A stretch of DNA of 33,409 nucleotides from an uncultured Ruminococcus sp. (GCA_900544395.1 UQVC01000029.1:1-33409), one strand, 5' to 3'; positions 7,634-16,255 are shown, counted from the stretch's first letter. The notes: generated by a model not told the origin, from the sequence alone. Program-made: numbers and translations.

Positions 7634-8314
7634 ATGAGATATGAAATCGTAGGGGAGACATTACCGGCAGTAATCTGTACACTAGAAGACGGAGAAACCA
7701 TGATCACAGAAAAAGGCGCCATGAGCTGGATGTCTCCGAATATGAAGATGGAGACAAGTACGAATGGCGGGATTGGCAAAGCATTTGGAAGGATGTTTTC
7801 CGGAGAGTCGATCTTTCAGAACACGTATACTGCGAAGGGCGGACATGGGATGATTGCTTTTGCGTCCAGCTTTCCAGGGAAGATCGTTGCACATGAGGTT
7901 GCGCCGGGAAGAGAGCTCGTGGTGCAGAAGTCAGGATTTCTGGCAGCAGAATCCGGTGTAGAGCTGTCGGTTTTCTTCCAGAAGCGGATTGGATCCGGTG
8001 TCTTTGGCGGTGAGGGATTTATCATGCAGAAGCTTTCCGGACGGGGAATGGCATTTCTGGAATTTGATGGTCATGTGGTAGAGTATGAGCTGAAGCCGGG
8101 GCAGCAGATCGTGGTAGATACCGGTTATCTGGCTGCTATGGATGCAACCTGCAGTATGGAGATCCAGAGTGTTCCAGGAGTGAAGAATATGCTGTTTGGC
8201 GGAGAAGGTGTGTTTAATACGGTCGTCAGCGGACCAGGACATATCTGGCTGCAGACCATGCCGGTTTCGAATGTAGCCGGGGTGATCGCACCATTTTTGC
8301 CAGTGGCGAAGTAG
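7634..8314 (+). CDS. TIGR00266/AIM24 family protein
   Basis: 226 residues beginning MRYEIVGE and made of repeated glycine-rich beta segments (for example GGHGMIAFAS, GVFGGEGFIMQKLSG, MLFGGEGVFNTVVSGPG), the pattern of the bacterial TIGR00266/AIM24 beta-helical family. No catalytic residues or signal peptide are visible. Bacterial function is not firmly established; the name comes from a yeast mitochondrial protein. Two in-frame ATGs exist at 7628 and 7634; AAGGAGA ends at 7627, so only 7634 has workable spacing. It has its own consensus promoter and appears monocistronic. The restriction-modification cassette begins just downstream. Confidence 0.88.
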   Translation: MRYEIVGETLPAVICTLEDGETMITEKGAMSWMSPNMKMETSTNGGIGKAFGRMFSGESIFQNTYTAKGGHGMIAFASSFPGKIVAHEVAPGRELVVQKSGFLAAESGVELSVFFQKRIGSGVFGGEGFIMQKLSGRGMAFLEFDGHVVEYELKPGQQIVVDTGYLAAMDATCSMEIQSVPGVKNMLFGGEGVFNTVVSGPGHIWLQTMPVSNVAGVIAPFLPVAK

Positions 8315-8362
8315 AGTGATTTTTTCACTTGTGTTGACCTGATTTGTGAATGCGTATATAAT
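8315..8362 (+). promoter_or_regulatory. Strong promoter of the DNA methyltransferase gene with inverted repeats
   Basis: TTGACC (8334-8339) is 17 bp from TATAAT (8357-8362). Upstream lies an inverted repeat AGTGA/TCACT (8315-8319, 8325-8329), and TTCAC (8324-8328) is mirrored by GTGAA (8346-8350) across the -35. These could be operators for the helix-turn-helix in the methyltransferase's own N-terminus. The promoter itself is convincing; the operator role is speculative. Confidence 0.75.
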
Positions 8363-8393
8363 CCATAGTGCAAATATATTTGGAGGATATGCG

Positions 8394-10439
8394 ATGAAAT
8401 CACAATCAGTAAAAGAAACGGTAAATGGATTTCAAATATCAGAAAGTAAGGAAATGGTAGCGCTCTCTGGTTTGTGTGAGGAACTGTCTATTTCTATTGC
8501 AACCGGACGTAACTGGATTAGATTGGGAAAAATAGTGCCGACAATGAAGAAGGGTCGTACTTTGTATTTTTCACAAGAATATGTTTCCAGGATAAAAACT
8601 GAGATTCAAAGTGGAAAGAATCCGGCATTAAAAAGTCGCAGAAACAAGAAGTTTGTTTCCGGTCATAATATTTACAATTCATATGTTTCGGATTCTTCAG
8701 TCAATATTGCCGTTGTTGAAGCTGTAATTGATACATTAAAAAGAAAAGAAATTGGAATTACAGAGGATATTATGCTGGGATTGCTCACGGATTGTGCCAT
8801 GCAGTTGATTATTGCAAGGACAGTTTCTTTAGATGAGAAAGGAAACGTTTTTGATTTTTTGTGTGGAAAATACAGGGAGAATCCGTATATTTTTTTGGTG
8901 GAAAATCTGGTTGCTGACAAGGACAGGATAACAGAGGTTATAGAGGAATACCCAGAACTTTTTCGATATACTTATCAATATGAAGAGGGAGAGGATATAC
9001 TTGGCTTATTGTATATTTCTCTCAAGAATCAGAGAAACAGGAAGACAAGCGGCTCTTATTATACACCAACAGTCTTGGTAAACAAACTTTGCAGCAAGTT
9101 GTTTTCGATGAATGAATGTAAAAATCGTACAGTATTAGATCCATGTTGTGGAACCGGGAATTTTATTCTTCAGCTTCCCAAGGAGATTGATTACAGAAAT
9201 GTATATGGAAATGAAATTGATGCTGTCAGTGTAAAAATTGCCCAGATCAATTATGCATTAAAGTATTGTGTCAGCGACAGGAAAATAATTGAAGATCACA
9301 TCACGAATGGCGATTATCTTGATTTTACAGATGAAAAAAGATATGATTTTATTATTGGAAATCCTCCGTGGGGATATGTGTTTTCGGAATCTGATAAAAA
9401 GCAATTAAGAAAGCGGTATAAATCAGCAGCTACAGCAAATATAGAGTCTTACGATGTATTTTGTGAGAAGGCGCTTTATCAGTTAAAGGATGGCGGGGTA
9501 TTATCTTTTATCGTACCAGAAGCAATTTTGAATGTAAAAGCGCATAAGGCAATACGAGAGGTAATGTCAAAGTGCAGTTCAGTTCAATATATAGAGTTTT
9601 TGGGAAATGCATTTGATAAGGTGCAATGTCCCTGCGTGATTCTTCAGATATTGCATACAGGAGAACCCCTTTCAACTGTTGGAATGGTAGTAAATGATGG
9701 AGCACAGGAGTTTACGGTACAAGAGCAAAGATTTGTGAATGCCGGATGCTTTTCTTTTATGATTTCAGATGAAGAATATGCAATTTTAAATAAACTGGAT
9801 ATGCTGGAATGGAAAACAACGCTTGACGGTAAGGCGGATTTTGCACTGGGGATTGTGACAGGAAATAATAAGAAATATATTTCAACAGAGAAATGTCAGG
9901 GCAATGAGATGGTTCTTAAAGGAACAGATATTTATAAATATGAGTTTCGTAAAGCAGAAAATTATCTTGCATTTCAACCACAATTATTTCAGCAGGTTGC
10001 TCCTACTGTGTACTATCGTGCGAAAGAAAAATTATTCTATCGATTTATCTGTGATCAACTTGTTTTTGCATATGATGAGAAGCAAACTTTGTCATTAAAT
10101 AGCTGTAATATTGTGATTCCTCATATAGAAGGTCTGTCAATGAAATACATTATGGCAATTTTAAATTCGAGAGTTGCGCAATTTTATTTTAAAAAGCGAT
10201 TTAATTCTGTAAAAGTGCTTCGTTCACATATTGAACAAATACCAATTCCTTTTGTAGATGAAAGGAAACAGAAAAAAATTATAGCACAGATTGACCAGTT
10301 ACTTGCATCTTCGCCAAATGAGAGAGTAAAAATATACGATAAAATAGATAGGGAAATATCGAAATTATATAATCTTACTGCGGAGGAATATTCGTTGGTA
10401 TATTTAAGTGTTGATGAGGAAAAATATCTCCTGAGCTGA
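8394..10439 (+). CDS. N6-adenine DNA methyltransferase, TaqI/Eco57I-like, with N-terminal HTH
   Basis: 681 residues. Residues 22-68 look like a MerR/excisionase-type helix-turn-helix (LSISIATGRNWIRLGKI). The catalytic domain has GSYYTP (220-225), SAM-binding motif I LDPCCGTGNF (248-257) and catalytic motif IV NPPW (323-326), typical of gamma-class amino-methyltransferases making N6-methyladenine. The C-terminal part, from about GIVTGNNKKY on, resembles the TaqI-like target-recognition domain. There is no nuclease motif, so cutting must come from the partner gene downstream. The ATG at 8394 follows TGGAGGA by 6 nt; a TATAAT box overlaps the region of the earlier possible start. Composition is clearly more AT-rich than the flanking genes, suggesting transfer. 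Confidence 0.87.
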   Translation: MKSQSVKETVNGFQISESKEMVALSGLCEELSISIATGRNWIRLGKIVPTMKKGRTLYFSQEYVSRIKTEIQSGKNPALKSRRNKKFVSGHNIYNSYVSDSSVNIAVVEAVIDTLKRKEIGITEDIMLGLLTDCAMQLIIARTVSLDEKGNVFDFLCGKYRENPYIFLVENLVADKDRITEVIEEYPELFRYTYQYEEGEDILGLLYISLKNQRNRKTSGSYYTPTVLVNKLCSKLFSMNECKNRTVLDPCCGTGNFILQLPKEIDYRNVYGNEIDAVSVKIAQINYALKYCVSDRKIIEDHITNGDYLDFTDEKRYDFIIGNPPWGYVFSESDKKQLRKRYKSAATANIESYDVFCEKALYQLKDGGVLSFIVPEAILNVKAHKAIREVMSKCSSVQYIEFLGNAFDKVQCPCVILQILHTGEPLSTVGMVVNDGAQEFTVQEQRFVNAGCFSFMISDEEYAILNKLDMLEWKTTLDGKADFALGIVTGNNKKYISTEKCQGNEMVLKGTDIYKYEFRKAENYLAFQPQLFQQVAPTVYYRAKEKLFYRFICDQLVFAYDEKQTLSLNSCNIVIPHIEGLSMKYIMAILNSRVAQFYFKKRFNSVKVLRSHIEQIPIPFVDERKQKKIIAQIDQLLASSPNERVKIYDKIDREISKLYNLTAEEYSLVYLSVDEEKYLLS

Positions 10440-10458
10440 GTTCTCAGGGGATATTTTT
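10420..10458. terminator. Bidirectional terminator between converging R-M genes
   Basis: Arms 10420-10435 and 10443-10458 pair over 16 bp with one G-U wobble around a 7-nt loop, with A runs on one side and T runs on the other so that it can work in both directions. The stop codons of the methyltransferase (10437-10439) and nuclease (10444-10446 on the other strand) both fall in or at the loop. Confidence 0.88.
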
Positions 10459-11193
10459 ACTTTTTGCAAGTATGACATTGAATATATCATTTTCTTCTGT
10501 AAAAAATGTTTCCAGTTCTTGTTCTGTCATAAATACCTGACCTTCGAATACATCATCCTTTTTTCTGCCAGTATTTTCATTTCTATGTTGAGGACATAAT
10601 TTTCCAGTTTGCTGCAGTTCTTTACTTGTGAGAATCCAATATAATAATTTATCTTTGCAGACGCCAATCCATATGAAGATATCGCAACAGGAAGGTTTGA
10701 GCTGCTGAAAGTGATATTTAAAATTGTGTTTTTGTGCTTCTTCATAGGAGTATGCGCGGCTTGACAGACTTCCTTTGGTTAAGATGTTGTTTGCTCTGCA
10801 TGCCTTAACTTCAATGCGGATGCCGGAATACCATAAGTCAAACTCACCGTTAAAGTTAGGATATTCTGTAGCAAGGGCACTTTTTGTTGCTTTAAGAAGT
10901 TGGGGGAAAAGTTTATGTATGTGTTTTTCTCCCCATGTTTGTCCAAAAGTACGTGGAGCCATTTCAAATAAATCAAGATATCTATTTTGTTCTTGATAAC
11001 GTTTTGCAAATTCATGGCTTAGATTTTCATAATCTTGAAAGGTCATAGCTCCGATGGAAAGTAAATAAGCCATAAGTTTATTTTCTGTGGTAAATGGAGC
11101 AATTGCTTTTTCTCCTTTTATGGTTGCGATAATGGATTTGTTACTACCTGAATTTTCGACGAAATATTCTAATTTATCATATAATTCTTTCAT
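10444..11193 (-). CDS. Putative type II restriction endonuclease, PD-(D/E)XK fold
   Basis: 249 residues with a good nuclease core: NGEFDLWYSGIRIEVKAC gives D119, E128 and K130 in D-x8-E-x-K order, the metal-binding signature of PD-(D/E)XK restriction enzymes; E89 may add a further acidic residue. I do not recognise a named enzyme, so the cut site is unknown. It converges on the methyltransferase with four bases between stops, the expected partner arrangement. Its start is only 12 nt after the hydF stop, and its RBS (GAAAGGGG) touches that stop, so it may be transcribed with hydEGF. A weak internal promoter (TTGGAA-17-TATTGA) in the end of hydF is the alternative. AT-rich like its partner. Confidence 0.8.
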   Translation of the reverse strand: MKELYDKLEYFVENSGSNKSIIATIKGEKAIAPFTTENKLMAYLLSIGAMTFQDYENLSHEFAKRYQEQNRYLDLFEMAPRTFGQTWGEKHIHKLFPQLLKATKSALATEYPNFNGEFDLWYSGIRIEVKACRANNILTKGSLSSRAYSYEEAQKHNFKYHFQQLKPSCCDIFIWIGVCKDKLLYWILTSKELQQTGKLCPQHRNENTGRKKDDVFEGQVFMTEQELETFFTEENDIFNVILAKSKNIP

Positions 11194-11205
11194 TTATTGC
11201 CCCTT

Positions 11206-12420
11206 TCAATCATGCGTTGTTCTATCAATAAATACTTCCATACTTCTTTCCAAAATTCCTTTCATACAGGCAATGGCAATTCCATAATTCGTAATTGGAA
11301 TGCCCTGCTCTTTTGCACAATCTAACCGATACTGCATTTCTTTTTCTGTCAGCGTGCATCCGCCGCAGTGAATGATCACTTGATAAGGGGACAGATCGGA
11401 TGGAAAGTCTGTTCCGCTTGTAAAGGTAAATAGTAACTCTTTCCGAGTAAACTGCTTCAGCATACGGGGCAGTTTGACAGTCCCGATATCTTCACATTGT
11501 CTGTGGTGGGTACATCCTTCACAGATCAGTACATGATCTCCGTCTTTTAACTGCTTGAGAGTCTGTGCGCCATGGGCGGCAAGTTCTAAATTTCCCTTGT
11601 ATCTGGCAAATAGAATCGAAAAAGAGGTAAGCGGCACTTCTTTTGGTACGATTTTGGAGACGGTATCAAAGACCTGACTGTCTGTAATGACAAGAGCGGG
11701 CGACCTTCCAAGGTTTTGAAGCGTTTTCAAAAGCTCGCTGTCTCTGACTGCGATTGCCGTTGCTCCGTGATCGAGAATATCACGGATGGTTTGCTGCTGA
11801 GGCAGGATGAGGCGGCCTTTGGGCGCTGATTTGTCAATAGGGACAACGAGCACTACAAAGTCTCCGGGAGAGATCAGATCTCCGACAATGGTTCTGTTTT
11901 TCTTTGTCTGATGGAACTGTTTTGCAAGTAATTCTTTTAGTTCGTGAATTTGTGTTCCCACGGCAGCACTGACATACAGGATTTGCTCCGGGGAAATCTC
12001 ATCCGGAAGAACAGGAGAAGACGGGGCAAGATCCATTTTATTGACAGCGATCACAAAAGGAATCTTTTTCTTCTGAATCTGCTGCAAGATCTGAAGATCT
12101 TCACTGGTCATGCCAGCCTGCCCATCGATAACCAGCAGAGCGATATCTGTTGTGCTTAAAATCTGTTGTGTTTTTTCGATACGCAGGGTTCCAAGTTCTC
12201 CGCTATCATCCAGTCCCGGGGTATCTGTCAGAACGACAGGTCCCAGAGGAAGGAGTTCCATTGCTTTTTTGACTGGATCGGTGGTCGTACCTTTGTGATC
12301 AGAGACAATGGATACAGGCTGTCCGGCGAGAGCGTTGATCAGACTGGATTTTCCGGCATTTCGTCTGCCGAAGATCCCGATGTGGATGCGTTCGGCAGAA
12401 GGGGTCTGGTTGAGTGTCAT
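11206..12420 (-). CDS. hydF: [FeFe]-hydrogenase maturation GTPase HydF
   Basis: 404 residues. The N-terminal Era/TrmE-like GTPase has a P-loop GRRNAGKSS (18-26), G2 TTTDP (45-49), G3 DTPG (66-69) and G4 NKMD (127-130). A dimerisation domain follows, and the C-terminal cluster domain has CTHH (C303, H305) and HCGGC (C352, C355), the ligands for the HydF [4Fe-4S] cluster. HydF is the scaffold on which the diiron subcluster is assembled and passed to the hydrogenase. It lies 17 nt after hydG. The C-terminus (CMKGILERSMEVF) is complete, so insertion of the downstream nuclease gene did not truncate it. No hydrogenase structural gene is in this window. Confidence 0.95.
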   Translation of the reverse strand: MTLNQTPSAERIHIGIFGRRNAGKSSLINALAGQPVSIVSDHKGTTTDPVKKAMELLPLGPVVLTDTPGLDDSGELGTLRIEKTQQILSTTDIALLVIDGQAGMTSEDLQILQQIQKKKIPFVIAVNKMDLAPSSPVLPDEISPEQILYVSAAVGTQIHELKELLAKQFHQTKKNRTIVGDLISPGDFVVLVVPIDKSAPKGRLILPQQQTIRDILDHGATAIAVRDSELLKTLQNLGRSPALVITDSQVFDTVSKIVPKEVPLTSFSILFARYKGNLELAAHGAQTLKQLKDGDHVLICEGCTHHRQCEDIGTVKLPRMLKQFTRKELLFTFTSGTDFPSDLSPYQVIIHCGGCTLTEKEMQYRLDCAKEQGIPITNYGIAIACMKGILERSMEVFIDRTTHD

Positions 12421-12437
12421 AAAGGTGCTCCTTTCTG

Positions 12438-13859
12438 TTAGAAACGGAAATCCCGGCGGTTGTTCTGTTCGATCAGGCGCAGATTCTCCAGAACCACGGC
12501 ACGTGCTTTTTCATTTGGGACGTTTCCGACTTCTTTTGCAATGAGACGGTCTCCGATGGCTTTTGTTTCAGGGGAAGCATAGTCCATCAGATATTCTTTG
12601 AGGGTCATCAGTGCGTTCGGGTGGCAGCAGTTCTGGATCTGTCCGCTTTTGCACAGAGACATGAAACGGTCTCCTGTTCGGCCTTCCCGATAGCAGGCAG
12701 TACAAAAACTTGGAATGTAATCCATCTCCATCAGCCAGCGCACGACTTCATCGAGTGTGCGGGTATCACTGACATCGAATTGTTCAGATTTTGCGTCATC
12801 TGGTTCTGGTTCGCAGTAACCGCCAACGCTGGTACGGGATCCTCCGCTGATCTGGGAAACACCAAGGTGCAGAACCCGTTCTCTGCATTTCTGGCTTTCT
12901 CGTGTGGAAATGATCATACCGGTGTAAGGAACAGCAATGCGGATACATGCCACGATCTTTGCAAAGGTATCATCGTCAATGCCGTTGTCAAATTCATCGG
13001 CATTGATATCGTCTGCATGACGAAGTCTTGGTACGCTGATCGTGTGAGGACCCACACCGAAAGCGGCTTCCAGATGTTCTGCGTGCATCAGAAGCCCTGC
13101 GAATTCATACCGGTATTTGTCAAGTCCGAACAACACTCCGATTCCCACATCATCAACACCCCCTTCCATGGCGCGGTCCATTGCTTCTGTATGATAATTG
13201 TAGTCATGTTTCGGTCCGGTCGGATGGAGGGTCAGATAACTCTCCTTGTGATAGGTCTCCTGGAACAGGATATAGGTGCCGATACCGGCTTCTTTGAGCA
13301 GACGATAATTGTCTACAGTGGTTGCTGCGATATTGATGTTCACTCGTCGGATGGCACCGTTTTTGTGTTTGATGCTGTAAATGGTGTTGATGCTGTCCAG
13401 ATAGTAGTCCATGGTATTGCGTACCGGATCTTCGCCGGCTTCCAGCGCCAGACGTTTGTGTCCCATGTCCTGCAGTGCAATGACTTCTCTGCGGATTTCC
13501 TCCTGGGTCAGCTGTTTCCTTGCGATATGTTTGTTTTTCAGATGATACGGGCAGTATGTACAGCCGTTTACGCAGTAGTTGGACAGATAGAGCGGTGCGA
13601 ACATGACGATCCGGTTGCCGTAGAAATCTTTTTTAATCTGTTCTGCCAGTTTGTAGATTTCCTGATTTTTTTCTTCTATCTGGCAGGCAAGAAGAACGGA
13701 CGCTTCCCGATGGGAAAGTCCTTTTCTCAGACGTGCTTTTTCCAGGATGGAATCAATGAGCGCTTCATTGGCTTTGTTCTCATCCGCATAGGCAAGAGTT
13801 TCTAAAATCTCTTCGTGATTGATAAAATCGTCCGCGTGTTTTGAATATACATCATACAT
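12438..13859 (-). CDS. hydG: [FeFe]-hydrogenase radical SAM maturase HydG
   Basis: 473 residues. The SAM-binding [4Fe-4S] motif C-x3-C-x2-C is C96, C100, C103 (CVNGCTYC), and the C-terminus has the HydG-specific C-x2-C-x22-C cluster site beginning CTACYREGR, which binds the auxiliary cluster. HydG cleaves tyrosine to p-cresol and supplies the CO and cyanide ligands of the H-cluster. The RBS GGAGGAA precedes the ATG. It sits 36 nt after hydE and 17 nt before hydF, forming one operon. The presence of both clusters argues against the related tyrosine lyase ThiH. Confidence 0.96.
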   Translation of the reverse strand: MYDVYSKHADDFINHEEILETLAYADENKANEALIDSILEKARLRKGLSHREASVLLACQIEEKNQEIYKLAEQIKKDFYGNRIVMFAPLYLSNYCVNGCTYCPYHLKNKHIARKQLTQEEIRREVIALQDMGHKRLALEAGEDPVRNTMDYYLDSINTIYSIKHKNGAIRRVNINIAATTVDNYRLLKEAGIGTYILFQETYHKESYLTLHPTGPKHDYNYHTEAMDRAMEGGVDDVGIGVLFGLDKYRYEFAGLLMHAEHLEAAFGVGPHTISVPRLRHADDINADEFDNGIDDDTFAKIVACIRIAVPYTGMIISTRESQKCRERVLHLGVSQISGGSRTSVGGYCEPEPDDAKSEQFDVSDTRTLDEVVRWLMEMDYIPSFCTACYREGRTGDRFMSLCKSGQIQNCCHPNALMTLKEYLMDYASPETKAIGDRLIAKEVGNVPNEKARAVVLENLRLIEQNNRRDFRF

Positions 13860-13895
13860 AAGTCATTCCTCCAATTCGTAAAGTAAATATAAATA

Positions 13896-14963
13896 TCACA
13901 GTTTTTGGAAATCTGTGTTTAAAGAATCTCCCCGGTCAGTGACCACCTGATAACCGATGGACTGCATACGCTGCTCCAGATCATTTCGGCATTCGGCGGC
14001 TTCGGCATCGGTACTGATCTTATTGTCGTACAACAGATAATCTCCCCGGACTTGTCGGGGTGATAAGTTTGGCATGACCACATTGGCTCCGGATAAAATT
14101 CCAAGCTCCCGTCCGTTGGGGGCAATGGTTCCAAGGGCAGTGGTTGCCGGAAGCAGCACTTTGGGGAGCATCAGGCGAATGAGTCCCAGGAGAAATAAGG
14201 TCAGCTCCAGCGTTCCCGCTTTTTGTTCTGCAAACGGGGTACCGTGATGGGGAATAAACGGTCCAATCCCCACCATTTGAGGATTTAATTCTTTGAGAAA
14301 TAAAAGATCCTCTGCCAGATGTTCTGTCGTCTGTCCGGGAGAGCCTACCATAAAGCCGGTTCCTACCTGATAGCCTATTTCTTTCAGATCCCAAAGACAC
14401 TGCTGTCTGTGGGATGCCAATAGACGAGGCGGATGCAGATGTTGGTAGTGGTCTGCGTTGTAGGTCTCATGGCGCAGAAGGAAACGGTCAGCGCCTGCAT
14501 CAAAAAGCTGCTGATATTCTGCCTTAGTTGCTTCTCCGGTAGAAAGTGTGATGGCACAGTCCGGGTACGTGGTGCGGATCGTATGGACCAGATCGGATAA
14601 TCGATCCGTTGTATACCATGGATCTTCTCCGCCTTGCAGGACAAAGGTACGGAATCCAAGTTTGTATCCATCCGCACAGCAGGCGAGGATCTCCTCTTTT
14701 GTCAGTCGGTAGCGGTGTGCATGTGCGTTGCCGCTGCGGATCCCGCAGTAATAACAATTATTTTTGCAGTAGTTGGTAAATTCAATCAGTCCACGGATGT
14801 AGACCGTATGCCCGTAGAACCGGATCCGTGCACGGCGTGATTTTTCAAAGAGATATGCGGCAAGTTCCGGTGTGCGTCCGTTCAGCAGCTGTGTCCATTG
14901 GGAAGCGCTGAGGGTATGTTCCTGTTCCAGTTGATCGATCAGGGAGCAGAGATATGGATCCAT
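13896..14963 (-). CDS. hydE: [FeFe]-hydrogenase radical SAM maturase HydE
   Basis: 355 residues, a full-length biotin-synthase-like radical SAM protein. The cluster motif is C66-x3-C70-x2-C73 (CKNNCYYC), followed by GIRSGN and the LQGGEDP segment typical of HydE. HydE acts in building the dithiomethylamine bridge and diiron core of the H-cluster. It is the first gene of the - strand hydE-hydG-hydF operon; AAAGGAG is 8 nt before the ATG and a promoter lies about 40 bases upstream. BioB and PylB are relatives, but the adjacent hydG and hydF settle the assignment. Confidence 0.93.
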   Translation of the reverse strand: MDPYLCSLIDQLEQEHTLSASQWTQLLNGRTPELAAYLFEKSRRARIRFYGHTVYIRGLIEFTNYCKNNCYYCGIRSGNAHAHRYRLTKEEILACCADGYKLGFRTFVLQGGEDPWYTTDRLSDLVHTIRTTYPDCAITLSTGEATKAEYQQLFDAGADRFLLRHETYNADHYQHLHPPRLLASHRQQCLWDLKEIGYQVGTGFMVGSPGQTTEHLAEDLLFLKELNPQMVGIGPFIPHHGTPFAEQKAGTLELTLFLLGLIRLMLPKVLLPATTALGTIAPNGRELGILSGANVVMPNLSPRQVRGDYLLYDNKISTDAEAAECRNDLEQRMQSIGYQVVTDRGDSLNTDFQKL

Positions 14964-15004
14964 CAGGTTGACTCCTTTCTGAAAAATTTTTTCTATATTT
15001 TTTT

Positions 15005-15010
15005 ATTATA
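15005..15010 (-). promoter_or_regulatory. Extended -10 of the hydEGF operon
   Basis: Read on the - strand this is TGCTATAAT, a perfect -10 with the extended TGn element. No good -35 hexamer lies 17 bp upstream, which the extended -10 may offset or which may mean an activator is needed. It diverges from the acylphosphatase promoter, leaving only about 40 bp between them. Confidence 0.6.
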
Positions 15011-15053
15011 GCACAGTTTTAAACATAGAGGTTTATTGTTTCAGTCTGAAATA

Positions 15054-15082
15054 TTGACAGGGGTGATACGGTGTGATAAGTT
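15054..15082 (+). promoter_or_regulatory. Promoter of the acylphosphatase-proC-nrdG run
   Basis: A perfect TTGACA (15054-15059) is 17 bp from TAAGTT (15077-15082), which has an extended TGn just before it. Its position supports an acylphosphatase start at 15114 rather than at an upstream TTG. Confidence 0.65.
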
Positions 15083-15113
15083 GGACACAGAAACAGCAGA
15101 AAGTGGTGATGAA

Positions 15114-15383
15114 ATGTTGGAAGTGAGAAAACATTTTGTTGTCCATGGAAAGGTTCAGGGCGTAGGATTTCGTTATACTGCAAAATATCTTGCGTTGTCT
15201 CTTGGGCTGACAGGATGGGCGAGGAATGAATGGGACGGCACCGTGACGATGGAAGTACAGGGACGGGAAGCGCTGATCAATAAACTTCTGGTGGGATTGA
15301 ATCAGAATCAGTTTATTTCCATCGAATGGATCGATACGAAGGAGATCCCGTTGGAAGAAGAAAAGGCGTTTACCGTAAAATGA
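15114..15383 (+). CDS. acyP: Acylphosphatase
   Basis: 89 residues, the normal size. The signature GKVQGVGFR (12-20) holds the phosphate-binding loop and catalytic R20, and GWARNEWDGTV has catalytic N38. The enzyme hydrolyses acyl phosphates such as carbamoyl or acetyl phosphate in the cytosol. The RBS before the ATG at 15114 is weak (AAGTGGTGA); a TTG further upstream would extend the protein but would lie across the promoter. proC starts 50 nt after the stop, so the two are probably co-transcribed, although no functional link is known. Confidence 0.9.
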   Translation: MLEVRKHFVVHGKVQGVGFRYTAKYLALSLGLTGWARNEWDGTVTMEVQGREALINKLLVGLNQNQFISIEWIDTKEIPLEEEKAFTVK

Positions 15384-15432
15384 AGAAAAGAAGAACTTGG
15401 ACAATAGCACAGAAAGGACAGGAAGAAGCAGG

Positions 15433-16224
15433 ATGAAATTAGGATTTATCGGAACAGGAAATATGGCGGGCGCCATTATGGGGGGCATTATTAAAAACGG
15501 GGTATTAAAACCGGAAGAAATCATCGGTTCAGATATTCTGGAGGCAGGAAGAGAAAAGGTACATTCTCTTTACGGCATCCATGTAACAGAGGACAACAAA
15601 GAAGCAGCAAAAGCGGAGATTGTCGTACTTTCAGTAAAACCACAGTATTATGCACAGACGATTGCCGAGATCCGGGATGTGGTCACAGAGGATCAGGTGA
15701 TCGTAACACTTGCGCCGGGAAAAACTCTGGAATGGCTGAAAGAGCAGTTTGGAAAGACCGTGAAGATCGTGCGAACCATGCCGAATACGCCGGCTATGGT
15801 TGGTGCGGGAATGACAGCGGCATGTGCCAACGCAGAGGTTACCAAAGAGGAGTTGGAAAAAGTGCTGACAATTTTACGTTCGTTTGGAGAGGTGGAAGTG
15901 GTTCCGGAGCATTTGATCGATGCAGTCGTATCCACAAGCGGAAGCTCCCCGGCATATGTATTTTTGATGATCGAGGCCATGGCAGATGCGGCAGTAGCAG
16001 ACGGAATGCCAAGACCTCAGGCTTATAAGTTTGCGGCACAGGCTGTGATGGGAAGCGCTAAGATGGTTCTTGAGACAGGAAAGCATCCGGGAGAACTGAA
16101 AGATATGGTATGTTCTCCGGCAGGTACTACGATCGAGGCAGTTCGGGTGCTGGAAGAGCGGGGATTTCGCAGTGCGATCATCGAGGCAATGCGTGAGTGT
16201 GCGGAAAAATCCAGAAATATGTAG
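15433..16224 (+). CDS. proC: Pyrroline-5-carboxylate reductase
   Basis: 263 residues, typical for ProC. The N-terminal Rossmann motif is GFIGTGNMA (4-12), followed by the NAD(P)-binding VLSVKPQ segment. The C-terminal dimer domain contains TSGSSPAYVFLMIEAM and SPAGTTIEAV, the P5C reductase signature. It makes the last step of proline synthesis. The ATG at 15433 gives the canonical MKLGFIGTGN start and has a purine-rich AGGAAG upstream. nrdG follows after 31 nt. Confidence 0.95.
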   Translation: MKLGFIGTGNMAGAIMGGIIKNGVLKPEEIIGSDILEAGREKVHSLYGIHVTEDNKEAAKAEIVVLSVKPQYYAQTIAEIRDVVTEDQVIVTLAPGKTLEWLKEQFGKTVKIVRTMPNTPAMVGAGMTAACANAEVTKEELEKVLTILRSFGEVEVVPEHLIDAVVSTSGSSPAYVFLMIEAMADAAVADGMPRPQAYKFAAQAVMGSAKMVLETGKHPGELKDMVCSPAGTTIEAVRVLEERGFRSAIIEAMRECAEKSRNM

Positions 16225-16255
16225 TGTGAGAGAACAAATATGAGGGGGAACGGCG

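Noticed and set aside
8346..8393. Upstream start of the methyltransferase.
   Set aside because: It would overlap the promoter -10, and the ATG at 8394 has a near-ideal RBS.
8334..11193. A larger defence island (type I R-M, BREX or similar).
   Set aside because: No specificity subunit, helicase, ATPase or phosphatase is present; neighbours on both sides are housekeeping genes.
12621..13805. A long open frame on the + strand opposite hydG.
   Set aside because: It is the antisense shadow of a firmly identified gene: no RBS, no recognisable domain, and the codon pattern follows hydG.
15036..15113. N-terminal extension of acylphosphatase from TTG.
   Set aside because: The region holds the promoter, and the extension is not part of the acylphosphatase fold.
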